A DNA stretch of 64,000 nucleotides from Sedimentibacter hydroxybenzoicus DSM 7310 (GTDB lineage: Bacteria > Bacillota > Clostridia > Tissierellales > Sedimentibacteraceae): positions 372,001 through 436,000 of the forward strand of contig NZ_JACBNQ010000002.1 in the NCBI RefSeq assembly GCF_013403245.1. Reading direction: 5' to 3'. The notes below the pieces were generated by a model, which did not search any database, was not told the origin of the DNA, and saw only the letters and a list, made by a program, of their open reading frames with translations. How positions within the stretch are numbered: the first letter of the stretch is position 1; each line of letters opens with the position of its first letter. The position numbers and the translations under genes are program-made. Of this stretch, positions 18,446 to 26,807 are shown in pieces.

Positions 18446-18750
18446 AACAAAATATAAGATAGTAAGATGTTTGAATATCCTGTAAATTATTATCTAAAAA
18501 CATAAGTATATGTTGAAAAATATTAGGAAAGGATATACAATTATGGTTATAACATCGTTAATATTGATATTGTTTTTTTGTGGTTACAAAATGCCAAATG
18601 TTAAAGGATGACTTCAAGATTGCAGGTATTTGGCAAGTTGCTTTCTTCTTGAGTAAGACCTCAATATATTCTAACAGTATATTTTTAACCGTTCAAGGCA
18701 TTAAATTTATAGGATAATGTGATATAATTTTTTAGGAGAGGGATATACAG
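18446..18750. other. Intergenic region upstream of the OLD nuclease gene
   Basis: No gene is supported here. An 8-bp inverted repeat (TGCCAAAT at 18592, ATTTGGCA at 18628) may be a regulatory site or short RNA stem. A promoter for the nuclease/helicase pair is expected in the AT-rich part near 18700. Confidence 0.4.
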
Positions 18751-20391
18751 GTGATAGAAAAGATAAAAATTGAGAATTTCAAATGTATAGAGGGAAGTTT
18801 TGAGTTGAGTTTAAAACAGGGAATAAATATTCTTGTTGGAAATAATGAAGCAGGAAAATCTACTATTTTAGAAGCTATTCATATGGCTTTAAGTGGTATT
18901 TTTAGAGGGAGAACAGTAAAAGGAAATTTGACACAATATCTATTTAATTATAATGTTGTCAATAAGTATTTAGATGAAGTTAATAAAGGAAGTGCACCAG
19001 AAGCACCATATATTCTTATTGAATTATATATGAATGGTAGCATTCCAATGTTGGAGGGTGACAAATTTACTGATAAAAGCAGAACTGCAAGAACAAGCGG
19101 AATTGCTTTAAAAATCGCATTAGATGAAAAATATAGTGAGGAATACGAGTCGTTAATAAAAGCTGGTGAACTGGCAAGTTTACCGATAGAATACTATGAT
19201 GTTGAGTGGTATGCCTTTTCTCGGAGAGATTTGACTTCTAGAAGTATTCCATTCAAATCATCATTTATTGATGTTGGATTCAGTAAGTTTCAAAATGGTT
19301 CGGATATATACATTTCAAGGATCATTCAAAATATATTGGAAACTGAAGAGAAAATAAAGGTAGCACAAGCCTACAGAAAAATAAAAGAAACTTTTTCTAA
19401 TGACACTGCAATATCGAATATTAACTCAAAGATAACGGGGATATCAAAGTTAAGCAGTAAAGAAATTGAATTAACTGTAGATTTAGGGGCACGCTCTACT
19501 TGGGATGGTAGTCTTATAACGCAACTTGATAATATTCCTTTTGATTTTATTGGAAAGGGAGAACAATCTGTGGTGAAAATTGATTTAGCCTTATCAAATA
19601 AAAAGTCCGAATCTTCTTCAGTTATTCTTATTGAAGAACCGGAATGTCATATAAGCCATTCTAGACTAAATCAATTGCTAAAAAGTATCAAATCAAATTA
19701 TGATGATAAGCAAATAATTATATCTACACATAGTAGTTTTGTTTCTAATAAATTAGGATTAGATAATTTGATACTTCTCAGTCAGCAAAAGACAATTCAC
19801 TTCAATGAATTAAAATCCAAAGAATTTTTTGAGAAAATATCTGGATATGATACCTTACGGCTTATACTTTGCAAAAAGGCAATATTAGTTGAGGGCGATT
19901 CTGATGAATTGATAGTTCAACGTGCATACATGGATGCTCATAACGGGAGACTTCCCATTGAAGACAATGTTGAAGTAATATCTGTAGGAACATCTTTCTT
20001 ACGATTTTTAGAAATTGCTGAACATTTAAATATTCCTGTAAGAGTCGTAACTGACAATGATGGAAGTATATCATCATTAGAAAAAAAATATAAAAACTAT
20101 ATAGGTGTAAATAAAAAAATAAATATAGACATATGTTATGACAACGTAGAACATACAGGAATACTGAAACTAGGAAAAGATGAAAAGCCATTCAACTATA
20201 ATACTTTAGAACCTCTATTGTTAAAAGAAAACAGCTTAGTGTTTTTTAATTCAATATTTGGTATGGAATATCCTGATGAAAATGATTTGCATAAGTATAT
20301 GAAAAACCATAAAACGGAGTGTGCGTTGAAGATTTTTTCGTCAAAGGAAAGTATTAAATATCCGGAATACATCAAGAAGGCAATACGATGA
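18751..20391 (+). CDS. gajA: OLD-family ATP-dependent nuclease, GajA of a Gabija-type system
   Basis: The 546-residue protein has an N-terminal ABC-type ATPase with Walker A GNNEAGKST (residues 30-38), a Walker B-like ILIEEPECH (about 293) and the histidine switch IISTHSS. A TOPRIM nuclease domain follows, with VEGDSDELI (about 378) and VTDNDG (about 432) as metal-binding sites. A class 2 OLD protein next to a UvrD-like helicase is the defining layout of Gabija, in which GajA cuts DNA when invading phage depletes nucleotides. The GTG start follows AGGAGAGGG. It overlaps the helicase gene by 4 bases. That partner is broken by a prophage, so the system is probably off in lysogens. Confidence 0.85.
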   Translation: MIEKIKIENFKCIEGSFELSLKQGINILVGNNEAGKSTILEAIHMALSGIFRGRTVKGNLTQYLFNYNVVNKYLDEVNKGSAPEAPYILIELYMNGSIPMLEGDKFTDKSRTARTSGIALKIALDEKYSEEYESLIKAGELASLPIEYYDVEWYAFSRRDLTSRSIPFKSSFIDVGFSKFQNGSDIYISRIIQNILETEEKIKVAQAYRKIKETFSNDTAISNINSKITGISKLSSKEIELTVDLGARSTWDGSLITQLDNIPFDFIGKGEQSVVKIDLALSNKKSESSSVILIEEPECHISHSRLNQLLKSIKSNYDDKQIIISTHSSFVSNKLGLDNLILLSQQKTIHFNELKSKEFFEKISGYDTLRLILCKKAILVEGDSDELIVQRAYMDAHNGRLPIEDNVEVISVGTSFLRFLEIAEHLNIPVRVVTDNDGSISSLEKKYKNYIGVNKKINIDICYDNVEHTGILKLGKDEKPFNYNTLEPLLLKENSLVFFNSIFGMEYPDENDLHKYMKNHKTECALKIFSSKESIKYPEYIKKAIR

Positions 20392-20553
20392 ATAATAAAT
20401 TATTAATTGCTTCTGCTGGTGCAGGAAAAACGACTTTGCTTGTGAAAAAAGCTCTTACTTGTTCAAATTCTGTTCTGATTACTACATTTACAGAAGAGAA
20501 TGAAAGAGAGATACGAAAAAAATTTGCAAAACTAAATAATGGTGTAATTCCAC

Positions 20554-20568
20554 ATAATGTTACCATAC
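20554..20568. repeat. Prophage attL core
   Basis: ATAATGTTACCATAC is identical to 40343-40357. It encodes the helicase residues N-V-T-I. The sequence diverges immediately on both sides of the two copies. Confidence 0.9.
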
Positions 20569-20583
20569 CTATATTAAAAACAA

Positions 20584-20613
20584 ACCCCTTGCAATTACTA
20601 TGTTACAAGGGGT
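20584..20613 (-). terminator. Terminator at the left prophage end
   Basis: ACCCCTTG and CAAGGGGT form an 8-bp stem with a 14-base loop. On the minus strand a TTTGTTTTT tract follows, which would stop phage transcription before it enters gajB. A T-rich run also follows on the plus strand. Confidence 0.7.
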
Positions 20614-20625
20614 ATTGTTGTTTTA

Positions 20626-20648
20626 AGACAACATTTTGACAACAATTC
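20626..20648. repeat. Left arm-type integrase site candidates
   Basis: Two near-identical units (AGACAACATTTT and TGACAACAATT) lie about 60-80 bases inside attL. The same TGACAACATTTT unit is tandem at 40219-40242 near attR. This symmetry suggests arm binding sites for the integrase or its cofactor. Confidence 0.55.
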
Positions 20649-20669
20649 ATATATGCTTTTTAATATCTT

Positions 20670-20780
20670 TTATTCTTCAGTTTGATTGTATCCGGCAATA
20701 AAAGCTTCTACCAAACAAATGAGTTCAATATCTTTTGAGTTCATTAATACGTCAAATATTTTTTTAACTCTTTCTTTCAT
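20670..20780 (-). CDS. Small prophage protein, 36 residues, unknown
   Basis: The gene is shorter than usual annotation cut-offs but its ATG overlaps the stop of the preceding gene as ATGA. The charged, helical product contains KERVKKIFDVLMNSKDIEL. It is the last gene of the left accessory operon. No family is recognised. Confidence 0.55.
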   Translation of the reverse strand: MKERVKKIFDVLMNSKDIELICLVEAFIAGYNQTEE

Positions 20781-21202
20781 GCTTGCACCTCTGAATCTAA
20801 TTTTTTAATTATATTCCAGAAAACAGATAGGATTGTTTTTAAGGCTCTTACATTACTTTCATCAAATCCATTTGATTCATCTAAAGCTGTTTCCGCAAGC
20901 AAGATGAATGCATTTTTTACAACTTCTACGTTATCTTTATTAGCCAAGCTTTCTGTAAGGTCTCTAATTTTATCTAAAGAATCAATATCATCAATCTGTG
21001 AAATCTTATCCATGATATTAAGCCTAACTATTTGATTGCTCATAAATTCCTGTTCTTGTCCTGTATAAACTTCTTCATATGCATCAATCGCCATTTCAGA
21101 ATTCACTTTTATAATCTGTTTTCTAATTTTTTTAAGACCTTCATTTGTAAAATCCTTGACTTCATATCGTTTTATATCATATCCTGCCTTTTCTGCAATC
21201 AT
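20777..21202 (-). CDS. Prophage accessory protein, 141 residues, unknown
   Basis: The protein is predicted to be mostly helical, without membrane segments or a recognised motif. It begins in a 4-base ATGA overlap with the 46-residue gene before it and ends in a 4-base overlap with the 36-residue gene after it. Translational coupling suggests that the small proteins act together. Position beside attL, beyond the late operon, points to lysogenic conversion or accessory functions. Confidence 0.6.
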   Translation of the reverse strand: MIAEKAGYDIKRYEVKDFTNEGLKKIRKQIIKVNSEMAIDAYEEVYTGQEQEFMSNQIVRLNIMDKISQIDDIDSLDKIRDLTESLANKDNVEVVKNAFILLAETALDESNGFDESNVRALKTILSVFWNIIKKLDSEVQA

Positions 21203-21339
21203 TTGTTTTCCTCCTTTGGTTGTAAATTCAGTATGTAAATCAATACTAATTTTAATTGCCTTGAATTTAATTTTTCTATCCTCTGTATAATCTCATTTTT
21301 TAAATCAGTTTCTACTGTAGTATTATTCTCAACTTGCAT
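21199..21339 (-). CDS. Small prophage protein, 46 residues, unknown
   Basis: The frame is open with an ATG at 21339 just inside the 3' end of the upstream gene, and its stop overlaps the next ATG (ATGA). The product is helical and charged (KNEIIQRIEKLNSRQLKLVL). It contains the AAAGGAGG ribosome site for the next gene in its last codons. Confidence 0.5.
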   Translation of the reverse strand: MQVENNTTVETDLKNEIIQRIEKLNSRQLKLVLIYILNLQPKEENK

Positions 21340-21628
21340 TTTTACTTTTCTCCTTCCTCATCTTACTTTTAAATAAATACGAGTTAGCAAAAGCATTTAT
21401 ACATTTTAATAATTTCATGTCATTTGTACCCAAAATAGAATGTATTATATAGTACCTCTCACGTTCCGATTCGCTCGTTGTTGCAAATTCTTCATTTGTT
21501 CCATATATACGTCTAAATAAATTTGCTATATTATATATAACCCGCAATGCAACTACATCCTTACAGCTATTTACTTCGTCAATAATAGCCTGTCTTAGTT
21601 CTTTTTTATACTTTGGTAACTGAATCAT
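21329..21628 (-). CDS. Prophage accessory protein, 99 residues, unknown
   Basis: The product is helical and basic, with no recognised domain. It starts with AGGAGA upstream of the ATG and is the first gene of the overlapping four-gene set that ends at 20670. It lies downstream of the small excisionase-like gene on the same strand. Confidence 0.6.
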   Translation of the reverse strand: MIQLPKYKKELRQAIIDEVNSCKDVVALRVIYNIANLFRRIYGTNEEFATTSESERERYYIIHSILGTNDMKLLKCINAFANSYLFKSKMRKEKSKNAS

Positions 21629-21747
21629 AATATTTTCTCCTATCTTTTTTCTTGATAATTTGTTTTAGATAGGTTATAGTATTTTTAATATAACCTATCT
21701 CTTTCGGTAGGTATGCAGCTTTTACTTTGGTCGGTGGAGCTGCATTT

Positions 21748-21924
21748 TTATTTTTCCTTTAGCCATTCAATTACGCTTTCTTTCTCGATCCTAACATTTT
21801 TCCCTGCTTTAAAAGATTTAAGACTCCCATCATTAATGGCTCTTCTTATTGTCGATTCGCTAACCTTTATAAATTCGCACAGTTCTTTAATTGTTAAAAT
21901 GTCAGGCATGTTTTCCAAGCCCAT
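21748..21924 (-). CDS. Excisionase-family helix-turn-helix protein
   Basis: The start at 21924 has GGGAGGTG seven bases upstream. The 58-residue protein is a single MerR/Xis-like winged helix: LTIKELCEFIKVSESTIRRAI followed by KAGKNVRIEKESVIEWL. Proteins of this type bind attachment-site arms and turn integrase toward excision. It is near attL while the integrase is near attR. It could instead regulate the four small genes downstream. Confidence 0.75.
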   Translation of the reverse strand: MGLENMPDILTIKELCEFIKVSESTIRRAINDGSLKSFKAGKNVRIEKESVIEWLKEK

Positions 21925-22330
21925 TTCATTCACCTCCCTTGTTTTTCTCTTGTATTCATATACTATCATATACATTCATTAGTTGTCAATATTTTTTTGC
22001 ATCATTTGTAAAAAATAACATAACATACAAAATTTTAATGATATAATTAAATAATTTGACTCCGCAAAATTGCCGAGCCAAAAATAAATACATATGTATC
22101 GCCTCATTAACAAGGGGAACATTTTAAATGTTACCCCTCAACTTTGAGGAATAAAATACTTTCTCTCGCATGTGTAAACGATAATAGATCTCACTAAATA
22201 TACTCATAGAGTTTTATATTAGAAAGTGGATTATATTCTCTAAAAACCATTTAATGAGCCGACAATATAAAACAAACTTGCTAACTCAAATCGTATATAA
22301 TAAAAACAATATATACTTTGGAGGATTACC
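21925..22330. other. Divergent intergenic region with hairpin
   Basis: The region separates the minus-strand excisionase-like gene from a small plus-strand gene, so it should hold two promoters. An imperfect hairpin (AGGGGAACATTT pairing with AAATGTTACCCCT, one bulged A) spans 22113-22138. No further gene is supported. Confidence 0.45.
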
Positions 22331-22501
22331 ATGCAAAAATACAAACAAAAAGAAAGAAATATAATAATCACGTATTCGGACAAGCCCGCCCCGGTCGATA
22401 TGCCTATACATTTTGTGAATTTTTTCAAGGACTTACGTCGGGTGGTAGAAGCGAGAGAAGAAAGAGAAAGGAGGGAGCAGGAAGCGCAGAAGCAACTATA
22501 G
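22331..22501 (+). CDS. Small prophage protein, 56 residues, unknown
   Basis: ATG at 22331 follows GGAGGATTACC, a strong ribosome site. The product has a conserved-looking centre (ITYSDKPAPVDMPIHFVNFF) and a highly charged Arg/Glu-rich helical tail. It is transcribed against its neighbours. I do not recognise the family. Confidence 0.55.
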   Translation: MQKYKQKERNIIITYSDKPAPVDMPIHFVNFFKDLRRVVEAREERERREQEAQKQL

Positions 22502-22524
22502 ATAAGTGCAAAATTGCACTTATC
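22501..22524 (+). other. Perfect hairpin after the 56-residue gene
   Basis: GATAAGTGCAA and TTGCACTTATC are exact complements two bases apart. No T tract follows, so it is either a weak terminator or a protein-binding palindrome. Confidence 0.5.
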
Positions 22525-22568
22525 GAAATAAGAGACAAATCAACAATACATCTCAAAAAATAAAAATC

Positions 22569-22591
22569 GGGAACGAGTTACACCCATTCCC
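22569..22591 (-). terminator. Terminator of the Abi-family gene
   Basis: On the minus strand GGGAATGGG pairs with CTCGTTCCC across a 5-base loop, followed by GATTTTTATTTTTT. It ends the abortive-infection gene's transcript. Confidence 0.75.
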
Positions 22592-22612
22592 TACAAAAAA
22601 GTTTTACTTTTT

Positions 22613-23551
22613 CTAATTGATATTATCATTATATGCGATAGAGTATAAATTGTCAATGACTTCTTTGCAGAAATTATAAGCGGTCTTTATTGCCTCATTA
22701 TCTTTGAAATATTCGCTATTTCTCATCATCCTTACATTAAATAGCTCTCTTAGCTCTGTATATCTCGCAAGCTTTATCTTCTCACTATTTACAACATTGT
22801 CAAAAACATACAATGTCGTAATGAAGTCATTTATAATTCTGTTACTCAATTTTGAATCTATCATAGTATTTCCAAATTTGGTGTTATTTTTGGCAAACTT
22901 TCTTATTTTCTCATAAGGTTTAATCCCTGATTTATCCTTATATAATTGATTAATTAAACAATTGCTATGAGCTGCAGCATTCCTTAAATTTTTAACTCTA
23001 AACAGTAAAGGGCATATTCTAAAACTGCCATACGTGTCATCGTATAATTTATATAAAAATACTAAGTTTCCAAAGGAGATAAGTTCTATTAACACCCATA
23101 TTGGAATATCTTTCTTCGAATAAGCATCTATTAAATCCCCACAGTATGAATTTGATTTATGTTTTATTATATCTGGTAATATATTATCATATTTATCTAA
23201 AAATATTTTAGTTATATTGTATCCATCTTCATCAGGATTATCTTCAATATTTCTCACAAGATTTACTTTTAATGAATGTTCAATATCTAAGCACATTTTT
23301 ATAACTAAATATCTTAGATACATATCTATAGTTGAAAGTTCTTGTAAATACGCAAATTCTAACGAAATATATTTATTGTTTCCGTCAGGATAAATCCTTT
23401 TTTCATAATTCTTTCTGTAAGCTGATAATTTAAAATAGTAATTATGCTCAGCTAAAAAATGTTTAGCATTTTCTTCATCAACTATATTGAATTTTATACC
23501 ATTCTTTTTCATTATAGTAATTAATTCATCTGGAGTTTTTAGCTCTTTCAA
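22613..23551 (-). CDS. Abi_2 (AbiD/AbiF)-family abortive infection protein
   Basis: The 312-residue protein has the family's N-terminal pattern (TPDELITIMKKNGI, FLAEHNYYFKLSAYRK). It also has a HEPN-type motif RNAAAHSN (R-x4-H) near residue 194, the signature of metal-independent RNases. A TTG start follows AGGAG. It has its own terminator, and the late operon ends just upstream, so it is a separately expressed cargo gene. Its likely role is to protect the lysogen from other phages by RNA cleavage and growth arrest. This role is inferred from the family. Confidence 0.85.
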   Translation of the reverse strand: MKELKTPDELITIMKKNGIKFNIVDEENAKHFLAEHNYYFKLSAYRKNYEKRIYPDGNNKYISLEFAYLQELSTIDMYLRYLVIKMCLDIEHSLKVNLVRNIEDNPDEDGYNITKIFLDKYDNILPDIIKHKSNSYCGDLIDAYSKKDIPIWVLIELISFGNLVFLYKLYDDTYGSFRICPLLFRVKNLRNAAAHSNCLINQLYKDKSGIKPYEKIRKFAKNNTKFGNTMIDSKLSNRIINDFITTLYVFDNVVNSEKIKLARYTELRELFNVRMMRNSEYFKDNEAIKTAYNFCKEVIDNLYSIAYNDNIN

Positions 23552-23680
23552 TTTATCAGCTCCTGCATGTAATATTTATACTATATTACAACAAAATAAG
23601 ACTAAAAGCAACATCACTTTAGCGAAATCAAAGAATACAAATTGGTTAATCCGGAAATTAATTATAAAGATATAGAACTA

Positions 23681-23722
23681 AAATAGGTGTATAACAAAAC
23701 GCTATACACCTATTTTTATTTT
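23681..23722. terminator. Bidirectional terminator at the end of the late operon
   Basis: AATAGGTGTATA and TATACACCTATT form a perfect 12-bp stem with a 9-base loop. T-rich runs lie on both sides. It separates the tail genes from the Abi cargo gene. Confidence 0.85.
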
Positions 23723-24081
23723 TCCATACACTCAAAAGTTACATTTCTCCAAACACCATTATATAAAACTCTTGTGAAAAAATCTTGAATGCTTTCAGGA
23801 GTTCTGCAATTTATAGTGTTGACGCCTAAAATTGGATCTTCATAAGTCAAAGTATATTCCTTACCCTGTACCAAGCTAAGCATAAACGATATTTCTTCCT
23901 GTGTCATCATGTCATACCTTATGTTCACTGTTCTAATTTCTTTTCTTATCCATTGAATGTGTGTTATTCCATCGTCTGTCCTAAATTCATTTTTTATGCT
24001 CCCAATTTCGACATGTGTACCACTATCAGGGTCATAAATAGGTTGACCGTTTATTTCCCATATACTTGATAATTCCCTCAT
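23716..24081 (-). CDS. Phage tail protein (DUF6711-like), last late gene
   Basis: The 121-residue protein follows the tape-measure gene and has a beta-rich composition (WEINGQPIYDPDSGTHVEIGSI). Such proteins are found at the tail tip of small siphophages. In complete phages this position is followed by distal-tail, fibre and lysis genes, but here a strong terminator follows directly. The family assignment is from general resemblance only. Confidence 0.6.
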   Translation of the reverse strand: MRELSSIWEINGQPIYDPDSGTHVEIGSIKNEFRTDDGITHIQWIRKEIRTVNIRYDMMTQEEISFMLSLVQGKEYTLTYEDPILGVNTINCRTPESIQDFFTRVLYNGVWRNVTFECMEK

Positions 24082-24100
24082 ATTATAATATCTCCTATAT

Positions 24101-25627
24101 CTAAATCGGACTTTCTCCGTATATTATAGTTCTATCTCTTACACCATCAATTACTGTATCTGTTAAATCATCTTTATCAATAACAGCCGTCATATTTTTA
24201 TCTATTAATGTTCTTTCTAAACTCTGTATCGCTTCAATAATTGAGATAAATCCCTTCTCGTTAGCCCCGGGATAAGCTCTATTTTCATCTGCTGTCAATA
24301 CTCTTTCGCCTTGGTGTAGCTGTGCGATGTACCCGTCAAATGGTACATAACTTAAGCCGTTCGCGTGGCTGCCGTCATAATCCCTGCCGCTCTTCCACGT
24401 TGTTTTTTTGTCTTTAGCTTCTGTATTATTCCAACTCTTTAGCCATTCAATGGCTGCTTGGATTGCACTTACAATACCCCAGAATATATCCGTCAATGTT
24501 TTAACTGCGGTTCCTATTGCTCCAAATGTTTTTTCAACAACTCCTTGAGCACTCGGAAAGTTATCGCCGATATATTTAACTATTTTACTTAATATCGATA
24601 GAATTGCATCTAAAACAGGTGATAAAACCTTGTCCCATATGAATTTGATTGCATCAAATACTGTACTAAATATAATTGATATTGTGGGCCAGTTTTCTTG
24701 TACAAAACCAAAAACCCCCGTAAGCATATCAAATAGTATAGATAAAACAGGGCTTAATACATTTTCCCATACCCACTTAATTCCTTCAAATATTTCCGTT
24801 ACGGTAGTTTCAATTACAGGCATATTGCTTTCAATCCAACTTGTTACATTTTGAACTACACCTAAAAATATCTCAAGCACCGGCTCCCCAATAGTAGCAT
24901 AAAACCTTTCAAATGTTGCTCTTAGGTTACCCATAACATTTTCATATGCACCCGCTTCCCTTGAAGCTTGTCCCATTGCTCCATTCATTTCGTAGGTTTT
25001 TTCAACTGTATCAAGTAATAACCATTGCCGCTCACTTTCGGTTAAATCCGCCCAACTCTTGCCATACATTTCATTGGCTTTAACATCCATTTGTTTTGCG
25101 TTAGTAAATACGCCTATTGCATCACCGGCAGCAAAATTTCCTTTCATGAAGCTTGCTAATGATGCAGTTGAATCCTCTAAAGACCTATCATAAAAGGCGG
25201 CGCTATCTGCTGCCAATCTCGTTGCTTTATCAACTGCATCAAGTGCCTGCTCACCTTCCATACCAGCACCTTTGATTTGTCCACCAAATTTATTCCAGCT
25301 ATCCGTCAGTCTGTCAGCATTGATTCCTAAATCCTCTACTTGTGCATTAATCCTTTCTACAGCATTAATATTTTCGTCACCTTTAAATACTTGGTCAAAC
25401 TGTGCTTCCATTGCTTGTAAATTTGCACTTGCTTCTACTGCCTTTTTGCCAAAATTAACAATAGCGTTGACACTAAAAGCAGCTACTACACCCTTAGCTA
25501 TATTTGACATTGTTTTATTAATTTTGCTTTCCTGTTGCTGGACAGTATCTCCGAATGATGTAAGTTCCTTTTTGGCATCATTAGCACCGGTATCTATCGT
25601 TATCTTTAAAGTACCTAAATCTATCAT
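24101..25627 (-). CDS. Short tail tape-measure protein
   Basis: The 508-residue protein follows the tail chaperone genes, as tape measures do. It has an N-terminal coiled region (DTGANDAKKELTSFGDTVQQ), a TMP-type core (NINAVERINAQVEDLGINADRL) and repeated hydrophobic Trp-rich segments such as WENVLSPVLSILFDMLTGV. The repeats would span the tail lumen. At 508 residues it predicts a short tail of roughly 70-80 nm. Its ATG follows immediately after the TAA of the frameshifted chaperone. Confidence 0.85.
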   Translation of the reverse strand: MIDLGTLKITIDTGANDAKKELTSFGDTVQQQESKINKTMSNIAKGVVAAFSVNAIVNFGKKAVEASANLQAMEAQFDQVFKGDENINAVERINAQVEDLGINADRLTDSWNKFGGQIKGAGMEGEQALDAVDKATRLAADSAAFYDRSLEDSTASLASFMKGNFAAGDAIGVFTNAKQMDVKANEMYGKSWADLTESERQWLLLDTVEKTYEMNGAMGQASREAGAYENVMGNLRATFERFYATIGEPVLEIFLGVVQNVTSWIESNMPVIETTVTEIFEGIKWVWENVLSPVLSILFDMLTGVFGFVQENWPTISIIFSTVFDAIKFIWDKVLSPVLDAILSILSKIVKYIGDNFPSAQGVVEKTFGAIGTAVKTLTDIFWGIVSAIQAAIEWLKSWNNTEAKDKKTTWKSGRDYDGSHANGLSYVPFDGYIAQLHQGERVLTADENRAYPGANEKGFISIIEAIQSLERTLIDKNMTAVIDKDDLTDTVIDGVRDRTIIYGESPI

Positions 25628-25918
25628 TTAGTCACTTCCTTTTAAAAAATGTTCTCTCAGCTTCTCTCTATCTGGTTCTGTCTGCTCCAATATCCATGCA
25701 TTATTTAGATACTCTTGCCCTGTTTCTGTCTGACTAAGTTTGTAAATATAGGCATCATGCAAATACAGTTTATATACTGCAACTTCTAAATTATCAATTT
25801 CATTAAAGTTGAGCCCCGTATATTCACTTATGAGTTTGTATTCAAATGTATAAACATCGTATTTATGCCCCTGTTTTTTATTATCTTGAGGATAATAGGG
25901 GCAGTTTAGTTTTTTAAA
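25628..25918 (-). CDS. Frameshift extension of the tail chaperone (gpT part)
   Basis: This frame has no good start of its own but stays open from a TAG just before the slippery site to the TAA next to the tape-measure start. It encodes about 95 residues ending in REKLREHFLKGSD. A -1 slip on TTTAAAA in the upstream gene joins it to give a gpG-gpT-type fusion of about 200 residues. This is how most long-tailed phages make the chaperone that holds the tape measure during tail assembly. Confidence 0.8.
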   Translation of the reverse strand, partial: FKKLNCPYYPQDNKKQGHKYDVYTFEYKLISEYTGLNFNEIDNLEVAVYKLYLHDAYIYKLSQTETGQEYLNNAWILEQTEPDREKLREHFLKGSD

Positions 25919-26226
25919 CTATTTAATGAATTGGTTGTCCACTTTTGGAATTCTATAACCAAATGCATTGCAACATTAACACTAATCATACCCTCAAGCT
26001 CTTCTTTTGTAAGTGTTATATCGTTTATATTTCTGTTAAATGCCCTTACTAAAAAGTTATATATTATATTAAATGCGGTATCTTCTTCACCGTTAGCCTT
26101 TGCCAATTTTGCTGTTTCTAATAATTTGTCGTATAGTTCTTTTGTAGGCTGCTTTACATTTAAAATTCTTCCATCTGGTAAAGTTAAATCAAATGTAATT
26201 GCGCTAATTGTTCTTAAATCTATCAT
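25906..26226 (-). CDS. Tail assembly chaperone (gpG part)
   Basis: The 106-residue protein (IDLRTISAITFDLTLPDG...) lies between the major tail protein and the tape measure, the usual chaperone position. It ends three codons after the heptamer T TTA AAA, so unslipped ribosomes make gpG and slipped ones make the longer product. AAGGAGA precedes the ATG. Confidence 0.85.
   Translation of the reverse strand: MIDLRTISAITFDLTLPDGRILNVKQPTKELYDKLLETAKLAKANGEEDTAFNIIYNFLVRAFNRNINDITLTKEELEGMISVNVAMHLVIEFQKWTTNSLNSLKN
25912..25918 (-). promoter_or_regulatory. -1 ribosomal frameshift slippery heptamer
   Basis: The minus strand reads AGT TTA AAA AAC TAA in the gpG frame. T TTA AAA is a canonical X XXY YYZ site, and slipping by -1 enters the open gpT frame directly. 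Confidence 0.8.
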
Positions 26227-26254
26227 TTGTTTATTCTCCTTCTTAGACGAGTAA

Positions 26255-26806
26255 TTAATCTTCTATATTTGGTATATCTTCTTCATAAATTATTAAAGTT
26301 CCTGTTGTATCGTGCGGTACTGCAGCAAATTCAGCGTTTATTACCGTCTCGCCCTCTTTTGCGAATGCAAGAGTAAATCCTGTGTTGTTACTTCCGATTA
26401 TCGTAACCCTTATATTTCCGTCTTGTTCATCTTCATGCAAAAACCTAATAACATATTTCTTATCATTATAATTAGCCATACCACCGATTTTTAGAGTTCT
26501 TTTACCTGAACCCTCTGTTATCTTTCCTGTTGCAATTAACTTGTTTAGTGTTTTTCCGTTCCATGTCATAATTCCGCTCGTCAAAGTAGATGTTTCGTTT
26601 GTTAATATTTTCTTGGATCTTAATCCTAAATCGTCTTTGGCTTCATAAAACGTTGGAGTATATGCTAAACTTGCACCACCTTTAATAAGCCCTAACAAGT
26701 TTGTTTCTATCTCTAAATCTGTATCTGCTGGGATATTTTCACCATCCCACTCTGACATATATAATTTCCCACTACCTAATACTATTTTTTCTTTATCAGT
26801 TGCCAT
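26255..26806 (-). CDS. Major tail tube protein
   Basis: The 183-residue protein has the order and beta-rich character of siphophage tail tube subunits (KIVLGSGKLYMSEWDGENIP, KKILTNETSTLTSGIMTWNGK). It would polymerise into the tail tube. It lies between the tail terminator and chaperone genes, with AAAGGA before the ATG. Confidence 0.85.
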   Translation of the reverse strand: MATDKEKIVLGSGKLYMSEWDGENIPADTDLEIETNLLGLIKGGASLAYTPTFYEAKDDLGLRSKKILTNETSTLTSGIMTWNGKTLNKLIATGKITEGSGKRTLKIGGMANYNDKKYVIRFLHEDEQDGNIRVTIIGSNNTGFTLAFAKEGETVINAEFAAVPHDTTGTLIIYEEDIPNIED

Positions 26807-26807
26807 A

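Larger units (their letters stand above)
20388..20639 (+). pseudogene. gajB: GajB-like UvrD helicase, N-terminal fragment cut by prophage
   Basis: The first 60 codons carry helicase motif I (ASAGAGKTT) and motif Ia (ITTFTEEN). They then run through the attachment core into prophage DNA, which adds 23 unrelated residues before a stop. The rest of the helicase resumes at 40357 in the same frame. The fragment overlaps gajA by 4 bases, so it is still translated. It cannot be an active helicase because motifs II to VI are missing. Confidence 0.9.

Noticed and set aside
22318-22563. An 81-residue plus-strand frame over the small prophage gene
   Set aside because: The overlapping frame from 22331 has a proper GGAGG ribosome site and natural-looking protein composition, so the 81-residue frame is a shadow.
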